DNA of 9,549 nt, taken from positions 1 through 9,549 of the forward strand of contig SLST01000011.1 in the NCBI GenBank assembly GCA_007130265.1, written 5' to 3'. This stretch comes from Spirochaetales bacterium (GTDB lineage: Bacteria; Spirochaetota; Spirochaetia; DSM-27196; SLST01). The position numbers were made by a program, and so were the translations under genes. Shown here piece by piece: positions 1-8,037 of this stretch. The notes below the pieces were generated by a model. The model saw only the letters and a list, made by a program, of their open reading frames with translations, did no database searches and was not told the origin of the DNA. Within the stretch, counting starts at the first letter, position 1. Each line of letters opens with the position of its first letter.

Positions 1-2594
1 CGTCGGCCGGCAATGTACGCAATCCCATCGGCTACCGCCGGTGCGAGAGAGACCGGCTGCGTCAGGTCAGTCGGCACGCTGGCAACTTCCACGAGGCTGG
101 CGGCATCGAAGGCGCGCACCGTGCCGCTCTGGTCCGCAACCACGAGCCGATCCCCGACGAGAGCCGGTGTCATGCTCGACCCGTCCGGGATGGTGACGGC
201 CGATACCTGCGCACCGGCTGGGTCGAGCACGCGGATCTCCCGGTTCGAGGGATAGTAGAGACGTTCGTCTGAGACGACGACACGGCGTCCGAAGAGGTGA
301 GATGCATCCGACTCCAGGGGCTCGCGATGGAGCACTGCCCCGGTCTGCAGATCGATCACGACGAACTCGGCCGCGCCGGTAAGGTACACCCGGTCGAACG
401 CAATCACCGGGGGCGAGTTCTCGTTCGGATAGTTGGCCGTCGTCACGGTCCAACGCACTGCTCCTTCGACATCCACCGCCCGCACGGTCCCGTCGCGGTC
501 AGCCGTGACAAGCAGATCACTGGCTGCGACCATCGCACGGACGAACGGCGCGTCTCCGACAGGGATCCGTCGCTCTATCGGGCGCGGCTCGAGTGTGATC
601 GAGTGCGTCGACCCATCGGTCGCGGCGACACTGACGGTGAGCTCAGCGGGCGCGTACCCGTCGCGCTCTGCGCGGAAGTGCAGCGTGCGGTCCACGGCTG
701 CAAGCTCCTCGTATTCGCCGGTACCCACCTGCCGGCTACCGAGGAATATCGCCGCGTCGGTCGGCTCAACGGACACGCGCACGACCCGCCGTTCGCGTTC
801 GAGGGTCACGAGGTGACGGGTCGGGATGTTCGCGTCGACGTGGAGGTCCAACGAGCGCGTCACGTAGCCCGGGGCGGCAACCTCGAACTCGAGCTGCTCG
901 CCAATCTGGTACGCACCGGCGTGACGGCCGACGCCGACGGTCATCCCCGCGAGGCGTACCTCGGCGTCCTGGGGACTCACTTCGATGGTGATCGTCCGCT
1001 GCGCCCGAACGAGAGTGAAGGCAAGGTCGACGTCCCTCTCCGGCACGGTTACCGTCTGCGTCTGCGAATCGTAGTCGCTCAGGCTCACGTTCACCGCAAG
1101 ACGTGTTCCGGGTTCGTACCGCCCGCTGTATCTACCGCGACCGACCTGCTGCCCGTTGATCGAAATGACCGCATTGGGTGGTTCGGCCTGGACCAGCACG
1201 GTGTATTCGGGCGGGGGCGTGGGCTCCACCGGCGCCGGCTCCGGAGCATCGGGTAGCTCCGGGTCGTCCGGATCTTCCTCTGCTACCGAAGAGACCGCAG
1301 GGCCCGGTTGCTCTGGCTCTTCGGCATCCGGCAGGGCCTCCATCGCGATCGAGACGACTCGGACACCCGGATCGCTCAAGACGATCTCCTCGAAGTACGG
1401 CTCGTACCCGTCCGCATAAGCCTCCACGAGCAGTGCCATACCGACTGGGTAGACCCCCGCGAATCTCGAACGACCGATTGAGACGTCGCCCGCGTACAGG
1501 GCCGCATCGTCCGGAGTGACCGAGACCCTGACGTGTGCATGCATTTCCTCGAGCGCTTCGCGCTGGGAGACCGTCGCGTCCGGGGCGGAGACCGGCGGAG
1601 CGGGAAGGATCTGCAGGTCGTCGACCCGCCGGATTCGCTCTCGGACTGCCGGCGTCAGAGGGTCGATCCGAACAGCTTCCTGGCCGGTCTCGTAGACCGT
1701 TTCGCTCAGTCGGCGAAGCTCTTTCAAAGCCGACTCCTGCTCGGCAGGCGGGGCAGCGACCAGGGTACGGGCGGCCGCAGCGACGAGCCCGACGCGATCC
1801 TGCACGGCATCGTGCACTACCTCGTCGACGATCGCCTGTTCGCCGGATGCCGCGACGTATTCGCGCTCAAGGCTCCGCACAACGGCCGTGACCGCCTCAA
1901 CGAGATCCACATCGTCGGCCCCGTCAGTCATGGTCTGCAGGTCGTCAATCCACCTGGGAGTTACGCTGACGCTGCCGGTCTGTACACCAACGAGCGTTCG
2001 CATCTCGTCGGTAACCGTGACTCCAAAGTCCGTACCCCGAACCCCGGCGACCGTCGTCGCCGATCGCACGCGGTACCGGTCGTTTCCGGTCAGCCGATCG
2101 ACACGGCTCAAAACGCTTCCGACGGCCACATCAACCGTCGCCCTGCGGTCGGTCGATCCCAGGGAGAGGTGGTCGATCGTCACGGTCGTACCGGCCTCAA
2201 CCCGCACGGCCGCGAGCGATCCGAGCTGGATATCGACGTACGACTCCTGTGCTACCCGAACGGTGCTCCTCGCAGGCACAGGGTCACCAATGTCGAGAGG
2301 TATCCAATCGGCCGGAGCGTCGCGCATGAACGCGTCACCCACCACAAAGGTTACGATTCCTTCTTCAATCGCGGCGGGTTGAGCCTCGTCAACGAGGCCG
2401 ACGGGCACCTCTGATACCGATGCTTCAGCGGGGTGATCCGCTTCCCCGGGCGGTTCCGCTTCCGCGAGGCGCTCCGCTTCAGCGGCCGGCCGGGGGTCGT
2501 CCGCTGCAACACCTGCTTCTCGCCCGCAACCGGCAACGACAAGAGAAACCGCCGCGGCGATCCAACACCATCTGAGAACGCCCCTTGCTGTCAT
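1..2594 (-). CDS. FecR / PEGA-repeat / PQQ-like propeller lipoprotein (C-terminus beyond window)
   Basis: Translating the minus strand from the ATG at 2594 gives 864 codons with no stop before the window edge, so the C-terminus is missing. A signal peptide ends in a clear lipobox (VAGC, Cys23). Residues 24-75 are an Ala/Glu/Pro-rich linker. Residues 79-212 match a FecR domain, with the hallmark AGVRGT at 183-188. Residues 220-350 look helical. Four PEGA-type modules follow at about 353-420, 464-531, 532-600 and 601-671, each with the pattern V-x-P-x-x-A, a G-x-x-x-G turn and a D/P-G-Y near the end. An acidic, proline-rich linker (421-462) separates modules one and two. From 672 onward there are propeller blades of PQQ/WD type (DGTVRAVD, SGTVRAFD). 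FecR domains in anti-sigma regulators sense periplasmic signals, but no sigma-factor gene is visible and the protein is predicted to be lipid-anchored, so an envelope scaffold or binding role is inferred. The start is set by GGAGGG four bases upstream. Probably cotranscribed with the propeller lipoprotein gene 54 bases upstream. Confidence 0.9.
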   Translation of the reverse strand, partial: MTARGVLRWCWIAAAVSLVVAGCGREAGVAADDPRPAAEAERLAEAEPPGEADHPAEASVSEVPVGLVDEAQPAAIEEGIVTFVVGDAFMRDAPADWIPLDIGDPVPARSTVRVAQESYVDIQLGSLAAVRVEAGTTVTIDHLSLGSTDRRATVDVAVGSVLSRVDRLTGNDRYRVRSATTVAGVRGTDFGVTVTDEMRTLVGVQTGSVSVTPRWIDDLQTMTDGADDVDLVEAVTAVVRSLEREYVAASGEQAIVDEVVHDAVQDRVGLVAAAARTLVAAPPAEQESALKELRRLSETVYETGQEAVRIDPLTPAVRERIRRVDDLQILPAPPVSAPDATVSQREALEEMHAHVRVSVTPDDAALYAGDVSIGRSRFAGVYPVGMALLVEAYADGYEPYFEEIVLSDPGVRVVSIAMEALPDAEEPEQPGPAVSSVAEEDPDDPELPDAPEPAPVEPTPPPEYTVLVQAEPPNAVISINGQQVGRGRYSGRYEPGTRLAVNVSLSDYDSQTQTVTVPERDVDLAFTLVRAQRTITIEVSPQDAEVRLAGMTVGVGRHAGAYQIGEQLEFEVAAPGYVTRSLDLHVDANIPTRHLVTLERERRVVRVSVEPTDAAIFLGSRQVGTGEYEELAAVDRTLHFRAERDGYAPAELTVSVAATDGSTHSITLEPRPIERRIPVGDAPFVRAMVAASDLLVTADRDGTVRAVDVEGAVRWTVTTANYPNENSPPVIAFDRVYLTGAAEFVVIDLQTGAVLHREPLESDASHLFGRRVVVSDERLYYPSNREIRVLDPAGAQVSAVTIPDGSSMTPALVGDRLVVADQSGTVRAFDAASLVEVASVPTDLTQPVSLAPAVADGIAYIAGR

Positions 2595-2598
2595 CGTG

Positions 2599-2604
2599 CC
2601 CTCC
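2599..2604 (-). promoter_or_regulatory. Shine-Dalgarno of the FecR/PEGA gene
   Basis: GGAGGG lies four bases before the ATG at 2594. It fixes the start and gives a normal lipoprotein signal peptide. It sits in the 54-base gap after the upstream gene, so the second gene has its own ribosome site rather than depending on an overlap. Confidence 0.75.
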
Positions 2605-2648
2605 GTATTCGTTATGTGCAGACGTCTCCGGCACTCGCGCGAGGAAAG

Positions 2649-4514
2649 CTACTGCCTCGGTATCCCGTACTCGCTGATCCGGTGATCCCAGTCGGTGATG
2701 TAGTACCCTCCCTGGGCGGTCGCCGTGATGTGGGTACCCCTCCCCGCGTCCTGGCCGGGGCCAATCGTCCGGTAGATCTCTCCGGTCATGTCGGTCTGTA
2801 TCAGCGTATCGTTCTCCGAGTTGATCCACACGAAGCCCTGCGGGGTCACGGTAACGTCCACCAGATGGACCCCGGGCTGGCCATCAGGAAACAGGTCGCG
2901 AAACGGGAAATCACCCGACCATCGCGGCTCGAGGGTGAGAAGGTCGAGCGTGCCGATCAGGATGTCGCCGCGGTCATAGTCCTGCACCACCACCACGATC
3001 TCGTCGGTGAGTCCTCCTGCAGGATCGGGTCGGACGTCGATCGCCGCGGGCCCGTGCGCGGCGAAGCCGTGCCAGTGGTTGTGCCAACCTGTCGCAATGT
3101 TATGTGTGTACAGTGCTGCGCCTCGTTCCTCATGGTAGAAACCGACCAGGATGTCTCCCACGACAGCGAAATATTCCATCGCTGGGATTCCGTCCAGGAG
3201 TATACCCAGGTACTGTCCGTCGCGTCCGTAGCGCAGGATCTCTTCATACCGGCTGACATAGACGGCATCCTCGGCGATGAACACACTTCGGAAATCCCCG
3301 AGCTCGCCTGGTCCGTGACCGCGGCTGGCGAAGAAGCGCTCGAATCGATGGGTGTGCGTGTCTATGACCTGGATACTCCTGTGACTGTGATCCGTGGCGA
3401 GCAGGAGCGGCGGATCGGTGTAGTGGTCAATCACCGGCTTGCCCAGGCGAATGAATCCGAGCGGGTCTTCGTTGGTGTTCTCGTGGAGCACCGGCCAGCC
3501 GGCTTCGACGCGGACCACCTCGCCGGTGAAGTTGCTCGCGACGTACTCCGACGGGCCTGCAACCGCCAGTCCTCGCCAGTCATGTCCCGCGAGATCAGTG
3601 TCCGTCCCGGTGGCGGACAAAAAGGAGCCCGTGATGCCGTCCAAATAGACGATGGCATTGCCGTCGAGGTGTCGAGCAGTGAGCAGCACGAACCGGTCTT
3701 CACTCTGATTGTAGACAATGCGCTCGCCCCGGATGGAGGTCTCGCGGTCATCGTCGGGAGGGACCAGCTGATAGGCGCCATCGTACACGAGCCGCCCGGT
3801 TGGCTCGCCCGTTGCCCGGTCGAGAAAGAGGACGTCACGCCCGGTTCGAAGGTCGTCGCGCACAACGGCCACGAGGGTCGAGCCGACGGCGAAGTCGAGA
3901 ACCGGTTGTCTCATCGACGAGTCGAGGATGGGTGGGAAGCTGAACGGTTCGGACATGGTTCCGTCCGGCGTGGAAAGGAGAAACCGTGGATCACCGTACG
4001 ATTCCCCGTCGGAACCGGAGATCAGAGCCCATAGTGCGCCATCGGGATCAGCAGCCAACCTCCTGACGTATCTTTCCGGGATGTCGGCCCAGCGCAGGTC
4101 GATGGTTCCGGATGAGAGGTGAACCCGGTGGATGCTCTCAGAAGCTGCCGCGTACAGGAAATCACCGCCGTCGCCCGGCACGATCGCGAGATCAAAGAAG
4201 ACATCGCCTCCGTGCTCATCGAGCACGAGCATCCCGTACTCGTTCGCGTCAGGGCGGTAGCTCCGAATCCGGTGCCCCTGCTGTGGAGTGAAGAGGACCT
4301 CTTCGCCCTCGCCGTTGCGCCACACTGCTATGGAGCCGAGATGGGCGAGGCCTCCCACCGACTCGTAGAGCGGATGACCGAACGAGTCGATGAACTCGAG
4401 ATCGTGGTGAGGATCCCACGGGTTGTCCCACACGAATGGAGGACTGACGAGCTCGCACGTAGTCAGAAGTGGGACGGCGACCAGAGCAATGAGTGCCAGA
4501 CGCGTACGGATCAC
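2649..4514 (-). CDS. Putative beta-propeller lipoprotein
   Basis: Encodes 621 residues from a GTG start at 4514. The start is chosen because GGAGG lies four bases upstream and the N-terminus becomes a compact signal peptide. An ATG at 4712 in the same frame would overlap the divergent gene by 143 bases and bury the signal peptide 66 residues inside. The lipobox is LTTC (Cys20), weaker than the usual L-A-G-C, so lipidation is probable but not certain. The rest is rich in short beta segments of the kind seen in NHL or six-bladed propellers. Residues 395-404 (FASRGHGPGE) followed by YVSRYEEILRYGRDGQYLG at about 419-437 is the clearest blade, with the NHL-like G-x-G-P-G-E-L and 'R-Y-x-x-D-G-x-Y' signatures; another is at about 560-590 (GFVWINSEND, then DMTGEIYRTIG). 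No catalytic motif is recognised. It is likely the first gene of an operon with the FecR/PEGA gene. Role unknown; surface or periplasmic binding is inferred from the fold. Confidence 0.85.
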   Translation of the reverse strand: MIRTRLALIALVAVPLLTTCELVSPPFVWDNPWDPHHDLEFIDSFGHPLYESVGGLAHLGSIAVWRNGEGEEVLFTPQQGHRIRSYRPDANEYGMLVLDEHGGDVFFDLAIVPGDGGDFLYAAASESIHRVHLSSGTIDLRWADIPERYVRRLAADPDGALWALISGSDGESYGDPRFLLSTPDGTMSEPFSFPPILDSSMRQPVLDFAVGSTLVAVVRDDLRTGRDVLFLDRATGEPTGRLVYDGAYQLVPPDDDRETSIRGERIVYNQSEDRFVLLTARHLDGNAIVYLDGITGSFLSATGTDTDLAGHDWRGLAVAGPSEYVASNFTGEVVRVEAGWPVLHENTNEDPLGFIRLGKPVIDHYTDPPLLLATDHSHRSIQVIDTHTHRFERFFASRGHGPGELGDFRSVFIAEDAVYVSRYEEILRYGRDGQYLGILLDGIPAMEYFAVVGDILVGFYHEERGAALYTHNIATGWHNHWHGFAAHGPAAIDVRPDPAGGLTDEIVVVVQDYDRGDILIGTLDLLTLEPRWSGDFPFRDLFPDGQPGVHLVDVTVTPQGFVWINSENDTLIQTDMTGEIYRTIGPGQDAGRGTHITATAQGGYYITDWDHRISEYGIPRQ

Positions 4515-4534
4515 ACCACCTCCGGAACTGGTGT
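4513..4534 (-). promoter_or_regulatory. Inverted repeat around the ribosome site of the propeller lipoprotein gene
   Basis: On the minus strand ACACCA (4534-4529) and TGGTGT (4518-4513) are perfect inverted copies separated by ten bases. In RNA this is a six-base-pair hairpin with GGAGG (4523-4519) in the loop and two bases of the GTG start in the stem. It could tune translation, or as DNA it could be an operator between the divergent genes. The repeat is seen directly; either function is inference. Confidence 0.4.
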
Positions 4535-4562
4535 TTTCATCTTTTCGTAATTGCTCTATTCT
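4534..4562 (+). promoter_or_regulatory. Possible promoter for the 961-residue protein, with an overlapping divergent candidate
   Basis: TTTTCA (4534-4539), a 17-base spacer and TATTCT (4557-4562) match four of six bases at each sigma-70 box. The predicted start point falls at about 4569, directly before the ATG at 4570. On the opposite strand TTGCGG (4586-4581), 17 bases and GAGAAT (4563-4558) form a weaker candidate for the propeller lipoprotein gene; its -10 box would overlap the plus-strand one, so the two could compete. The region is richer in A and T than the genes around it. Confidence 0.35.
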
Positions 4563-4569
4563 CGCACGT

Positions 4570-7455
4570 ATGAGTCTCGTCCGCAAGCTGTTTACTCTTG
4601 CGCTACTGATCGCCGTGAGCACATCTGCGCCCGGCGTGGAAGGTCTGCGACCGAGAGTCGCGGTCCTGCCGGTGCAGAACCTCACGGGCGAGCCGGCGTA
4701 CGATGCGCTCATGCAGACGATGGGCGAGACGATAGCCCTGGTGCTGCGACTCCTGGGTGAGTACGAAGTCGTCGATTACGACATGCCGGACGCGGAGATT
4801 CTGATTCGCGAGTACGATCCCGCATCGCTCGCAGAGCTTGCGGAGGACGAAGGGGTTGAGGATGTTATCTTCGGTGCCGGAGATCGCGATGACGCGGGGC
4901 GGCTGCGGTTCACGCTCAGCTTGTTCGACACCGCATCCGGAGAAGTCACGGTAACGCGCTCGGAAACTGCGTTCACCATCTTCGACGTCTTTGATGCGGC
5001 AGACGAGATCGTGGCGGCCATGCTGTCTGAGTTCAGCGATATCCGCATCGCGTACGGAAGCGTCGAGCTCGTTCGCGACGGCCTGCCCGGTCGCTACACC
5101 GTCTATCTCGACGACACGATGATCCGCAATCCGGATCGGATGCTCCAACGGATCCTCAACGGCGCGTACGTACTCTCGATCGTCCAGGACCGCCTTGGCG
5201 GCCCCACCGTGATCTTCTCTCGGGATATACTGGTCCTCGAAGGTCAGATAACCCGGGTAGAGTTCACGATTCCTCCGGCGTCTCCGGAAGAGTTCCAGCT
5301 GCTGGAATCGTTCGCGGAGTCGCTCGAGCAGGCGGCCGGGGAACCTGGTCAGCTCGAGGAGCTACTCGCCGGTATAGCCGAGTTTCAGCGAGCAACGATC
5401 CTCGCGGACTACGACAGTTCACTCGCCGAACGACGTGATGCGTTGGTCGCAGCGGCAGGATCATCGGCAGTACAGCAGTTGACCGATATCGAGCGTTCCG
5501 GCGACGAGCTGTTCTACGGTCGCCGACCCGACTTCTCCCAGGCGCTGGAGGTCTACGGGCCGGCTGCGCGGCTGATCAATGACGTCTATCGCTACGATGA
5601 GGTGGCCGCCTCGGTTCATGAGCCGGTGGCTGTGGCGATGCTGCCTGACCGGTCGATCCTGGTGCTCGACGCGATGAGTCCTACGGTTCTACTGAGGACA
5701 GACGCCCAGGGACGGGAGATGGCGTCGGTTGTTGTCGACCAGCCGCCGGACATCGGGATAGCCGGAGCACTTCACGTAGAGCCGGGAAACCGGGTCTACT
5801 ACCTGAGTGTCGACGGAAAGAGGATTCTCGTATTTGACCACGCTCTGAACCAACGTGAGACGATAGTGATCCCCGATGGACCGGTGCTTTCGGCGGGAAT
5901 GACGGTTGACGCGAGCGGCATGATATACGTGATCGGTCGAACCGATGTCAGAGTGTTCGACGCGAGCGGCGAGCGGGACGAGTACCTCGAAGAGGCAGTG
6001 AAAACCTCGCTCGTAGAGTCCGGAGTCGTTCCACGCGAGACGTCGGCGTCGTCGAGTCTGCAAGTCTTCAGCGATCACACCGGAAGCATCGCGGTGTTCT
6101 CGGGTGTTGACGGCACCCTGGCGCGGATGACCGGCTCTGGTGAGCTACTGAGCGTAACACGGATAGAGGATGCCGAACCGGCGTCTCGCTGTGCGGTCGA
6201 CTCGATGGGGACGATCTACGTCACTTTGCCGACGCGCCACAGGATCGCAACGTACTCACGCGAAGGACAGATCATCAACTCCTACGGTTCACTCGGTTAC
6301 GATCCGGGACAGTTCTCCGTCCCGACAGGGGTGTGGGTCGACGAGGACGGGCTCGTGGTAATCGCCGACACCTTCAACCAGCGCGTTCAGACGATGACTC
6401 CGACCGCGCCTCCGGTGCTGGTTCCCGAGGTAGCGAATATGGGCATTCGGTTCTCGCGTCGAATCGACCGTTCAGAGGCTGCAATACGCGAGATCGATAC
6501 CTCACGCAGTGGGATCCGTCCGTTGCGGATAGCGGCGAACATCGCGCTGAGCGTCGGCTCGGTGGGCGGTGCGGCGTTTCTGGGAGGGCGCGCGGATGCC
6601 GCGTCCGAAGAGGCGTACGAACGCTACCGGCAGGCGACCACGACGGAGGATGCTTTGCACTACCGGGGAATCGCAACGCGTCAGTGGTACCTGGGCGTGT
6701 CGGCCGCCGGAGCCGCGGCTTTCGGTGGGGCGTTTCTCACGTCGGCAATCCTCACGAGCTTTGAGCTTGTTACCGCTCGTCCACGCGCGACGCGGAATAT
6801 CCAGGCGTTTTCGATGGACGATGAGTACGAGCTCGACCGTGGGCGGTACCGAAGTCTGAGGACGTCTCGGCGAATCGGCTTCTGGACAGGTGTGGCGCCG
6901 CCGCTTCTCGCGGGGCCGGTTGCCCTGGCATCGTTCGTCATCGACCCTGATCCCGAACCGGAATGGTACAACGGCGCGTCGATCGCCGCGAGCGCGGCAG
7001 CGGTAGCAGTTCCGCCGGTATTTGGAAACGCCTACGCTGGTCGGTTTCATGTCGGACTCGCTGCAGCTGGTCTGCTCTCCAACGCGTTGATGGCGTCGGG
7101 ATTCTACATCCGCTCCGTTCGCGACGACGCCTTCGTCGCGCGAGACCTCACCGGCGTCAGCACGACGCACTGGTCGTATGCAACGTTGAGCACGATCTGG
7201 CGGAGTCTTCAGCAGCACGCCCCGCTATACCTCGCGAGCGCCGCCGTTGGGGTCAGATTCACCGCCGGAATCTACGATACCCGGCGCGCGTGGATCGAGG
7301 CGCGTAACACGAACCTGTTCCGGGCAATCCGACCGGTACAGAAACCTGATTCCGACTCCACGGTCAGCGGCTTCGCGCACGGCCACACCGTTGCTGTCTT
7401 CCCGGTTCTGGACGTGCGCCGCGGGGTTGGGTTCCGCGTTGTTGCCGGATTCTGA
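4570..7455 (+). CDS. Composite exported protein: TolB/CsgG-like N-domain, PEGA-like module, NHL propeller, hydrophobic C-terminus
   Basis: Encodes 961 residues. The ATG at 4570 is chosen because it opens a good signal peptide (MSLVRKLFTLALLIAVSTSA); an upstream in-frame ATG at 4423 would run through the divergent gene. No Shine-Dalgarno is visible before it. Residues 27-155 resemble the TolB-N/CsgG/LpoB-type alpha/beta domain (RPRVAVLPVQNLTG, then an amphipathic helix and EYEVVDYD). Residues 155-235 are a PEGA-like beta module (YTVYLDD, LNGAYVLSIVQ, VEFTIP). Residues 235-340 look helical. Residues 341-610 form a propeller; its last blade is a textbook NHL repeat at about 570-607 (GSLGYDPGQFSVPTGVWVDE, then ADTFNQRVQ). 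The C-terminal 310 residues contain about six hydrophobic Ala/Gly-rich stretches (about 647-673, 704-731, 766-791, 799-822, 826-847, 883-902) that may be membrane helices. No enzyme motif is seen. An envelope assembly or sensing role is inferred only. It is transcribed divergently from the lipoprotein operon and converges on the small lipoprotein gene. Confidence 0.9.
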   Translation: MSLVRKLFTLALLIAVSTSAPGVEGLRPRVAVLPVQNLTGEPAYDALMQTMGETIALVLRLLGEYEVVDYDMPDAEILIREYDPASLAELAEDEGVEDVIFGAGDRDDAGRLRFTLSLFDTASGEVTVTRSETAFTIFDVFDAADEIVAAMLSEFSDIRIAYGSVELVRDGLPGRYTVYLDDTMIRNPDRMLQRILNGAYVLSIVQDRLGGPTVIFSRDILVLEGQITRVEFTIPPASPEEFQLLESFAESLEQAAGEPGQLEELLAGIAEFQRATILADYDSSLAERRDALVAAAGSSAVQQLTDIERSGDELFYGRRPDFSQALEVYGPAARLINDVYRYDEVAASVHEPVAVAMLPDRSILVLDAMSPTVLLRTDAQGREMASVVVDQPPDIGIAGALHVEPGNRVYYLSVDGKRILVFDHALNQRETIVIPDGPVLSAGMTVDASGMIYVIGRTDVRVFDASGERDEYLEEAVKTSLVESGVVPRETSASSSLQVFSDHTGSIAVFSGVDGTLARMTGSGELLSVTRIEDAEPASRCAVDSMGTIYVTLPTRHRIATYSREGQIINSYGSLGYDPGQFSVPTGVWVDEDGLVVIADTFNQRVQTMTPTAPPVLVPEVANMGIRFSRRIDRSEAAIREIDTSRSGIRPLRIAANIALSVGSVGGAAFLGGRADAASEEAYERYRQATTTEDALHYRGIATRQWYLGVSAAGAAAFGGAFLTSAILTSFELVTARPRATRNIQAFSMDDEYELDRGRYRSLRTSRRIGFWTGVAPPLLAGPVALASFVIDPDPEPEWYNGASIAASAAAVAVPPVFGNAYAGRFHVGLAAAGLLSNALMASGFYIRSVRDDAFVARDLTGVSTTHWSYATLSTIWRSLQQHAPLYLASAAVGVRFTAGIYDTRRAWIEARNTNLFRAIRPVQKPDSDSTVSGFAHGHTVAVFPVLDVRRGVGFRVVAGF

Positions 7456-7467
7456 CGGTCGTCAGGA
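7450..7467. terminator. Short hairpin between convergent genes, possible bidirectional terminator
   Basis: TTCTGAC (7450-7456), a GGTC loop and GTCAGGA (7461-7467) form a seven-pair stem with one G-T pair. It covers both stop codons of the convergent genes, whose ends are six bases apart. There is no T-tract on either side, so intrinsic termination would be weak. Confidence 0.25.
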
Positions 7468-8037
7468 GTCGGTAGACCGGTACAGACCGAGCTCGGTATA
7501 CCCATCCCAGGCGGACCACATGCGATTCCTCCGCACAGTGTCCGTTGCCGTTCTGAGATACTCGGAACGATCCGTTACCAGCGTCAGTCGGACATCGTAG
7601 TGTCGATGGGAGCCCCTGCGGTTGACACGTATCATGTTTCGCGCAACGAGCACGGTCAGGGGTTCAACGTAGATCGGGCTCGATAGGCCATGAAACTCGC
7701 TCCAGTACCTGTCGTCACCGTCCATGCGATGCTCGCGGAACTGAAACGTCAACTCCTGCAGCCGGTAGAGTCCGGGATCGAGCGCAACGGATGTCCAGGT
7801 ACGATGGACGGGGAGAATCAGTCTCGTCCGACGTCCCGTCTGGGGGTGTACGATCGTCGCCGTCGCCCCTATGACTCCCCATGAAGTGTCGTACCTGATC
7901 TCGCGGAAGTCGTAGAGAACCACAGCGAGGCTTTGGTCTGGGCCGTCCGGTAAGGGAAGGGTCGCACACCCGGCGATCGCCCACAGCAGCACGACGACTG
8001 TACCGGCAAGGAGACACCTGCGCCTGATTGCGATCAT
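7462..8037 (-). CDS. Putative lipoprotein of unknown function
   Basis: Encodes 191 residues. The N-terminus has an arginine-rich n-region, a hydrophobic core and a strong lipobox (AIAGC, Cys24), so export and lipid anchoring are well supported. The mature part appears to be a beta-rich domain (LAVVLYDFREIRYDTSW; LDPGLYRLQELTFQF; PIYVEPLTVLVARNMIRVNR). The 'D-P-G-x-Y-x-L' turn recalls small carbohydrate-binding-like or transthyretin-like sandwich domains, but I cannot name a family. There is no catalytic motif. It has its own promoter and almost no leader, and lies tail to tail with the 961-residue protein gene. Whether it works with the other envelope proteins is unknown. Confidence 0.85.
   Translation of the reverse strand: MIAIRRRCLLAGTVVVLLWAIAGCATLPLPDGPDQSLAVVLYDFREIRYDTSWGVIGATATIVHPQTGRRTRLILPVHRTWTSVALDPGLYRLQELTFQFREHRMDGDDRYWSEFHGLSSPIYVEPLTVLVARNMIRVNRRGSHRHYDVRLTLVTDRSEYLRTATDTVRRNRMWSAWDGYTELGLYRSTDS

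Noticed and set aside
353..2010. DNA-level tandem repeats behind the PEGA modules
   Set aside because: The modules are alike only at protein level; their DNA has diverged too far to count as a nucleotide repeat.
297..2414. Plus-strand open frames of 319 and 293 codons opposite the FecR/PEGA gene
   Set aside because: Arg-, Gly- and His-rich translations without recognisable domains; the minus strand is continuously open for 864 codons with clear FecR and PEGA motifs.
2433..4034. Plus-strand open frame of 533 codons opposite the propeller lipoprotein gene
   Set aside because: It has no domain, signal or start context, and lies fully antisense to a frame with a signal peptide, a ribosome site and propeller blades. 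Long antisense frames are expected in GC-rich genes.
4515..4712. Longer start for the propeller lipoprotein at 4712
   Set aside because: It would overlap the divergent gene, has no ribosome site and would put the signal peptide inside the protein.
6502..7218. Minus-strand frame of 238 codons within the 961-residue protein gene
   Set aside because: Basic, low-complexity translation with no motif, antisense to a well-supported coding frame.
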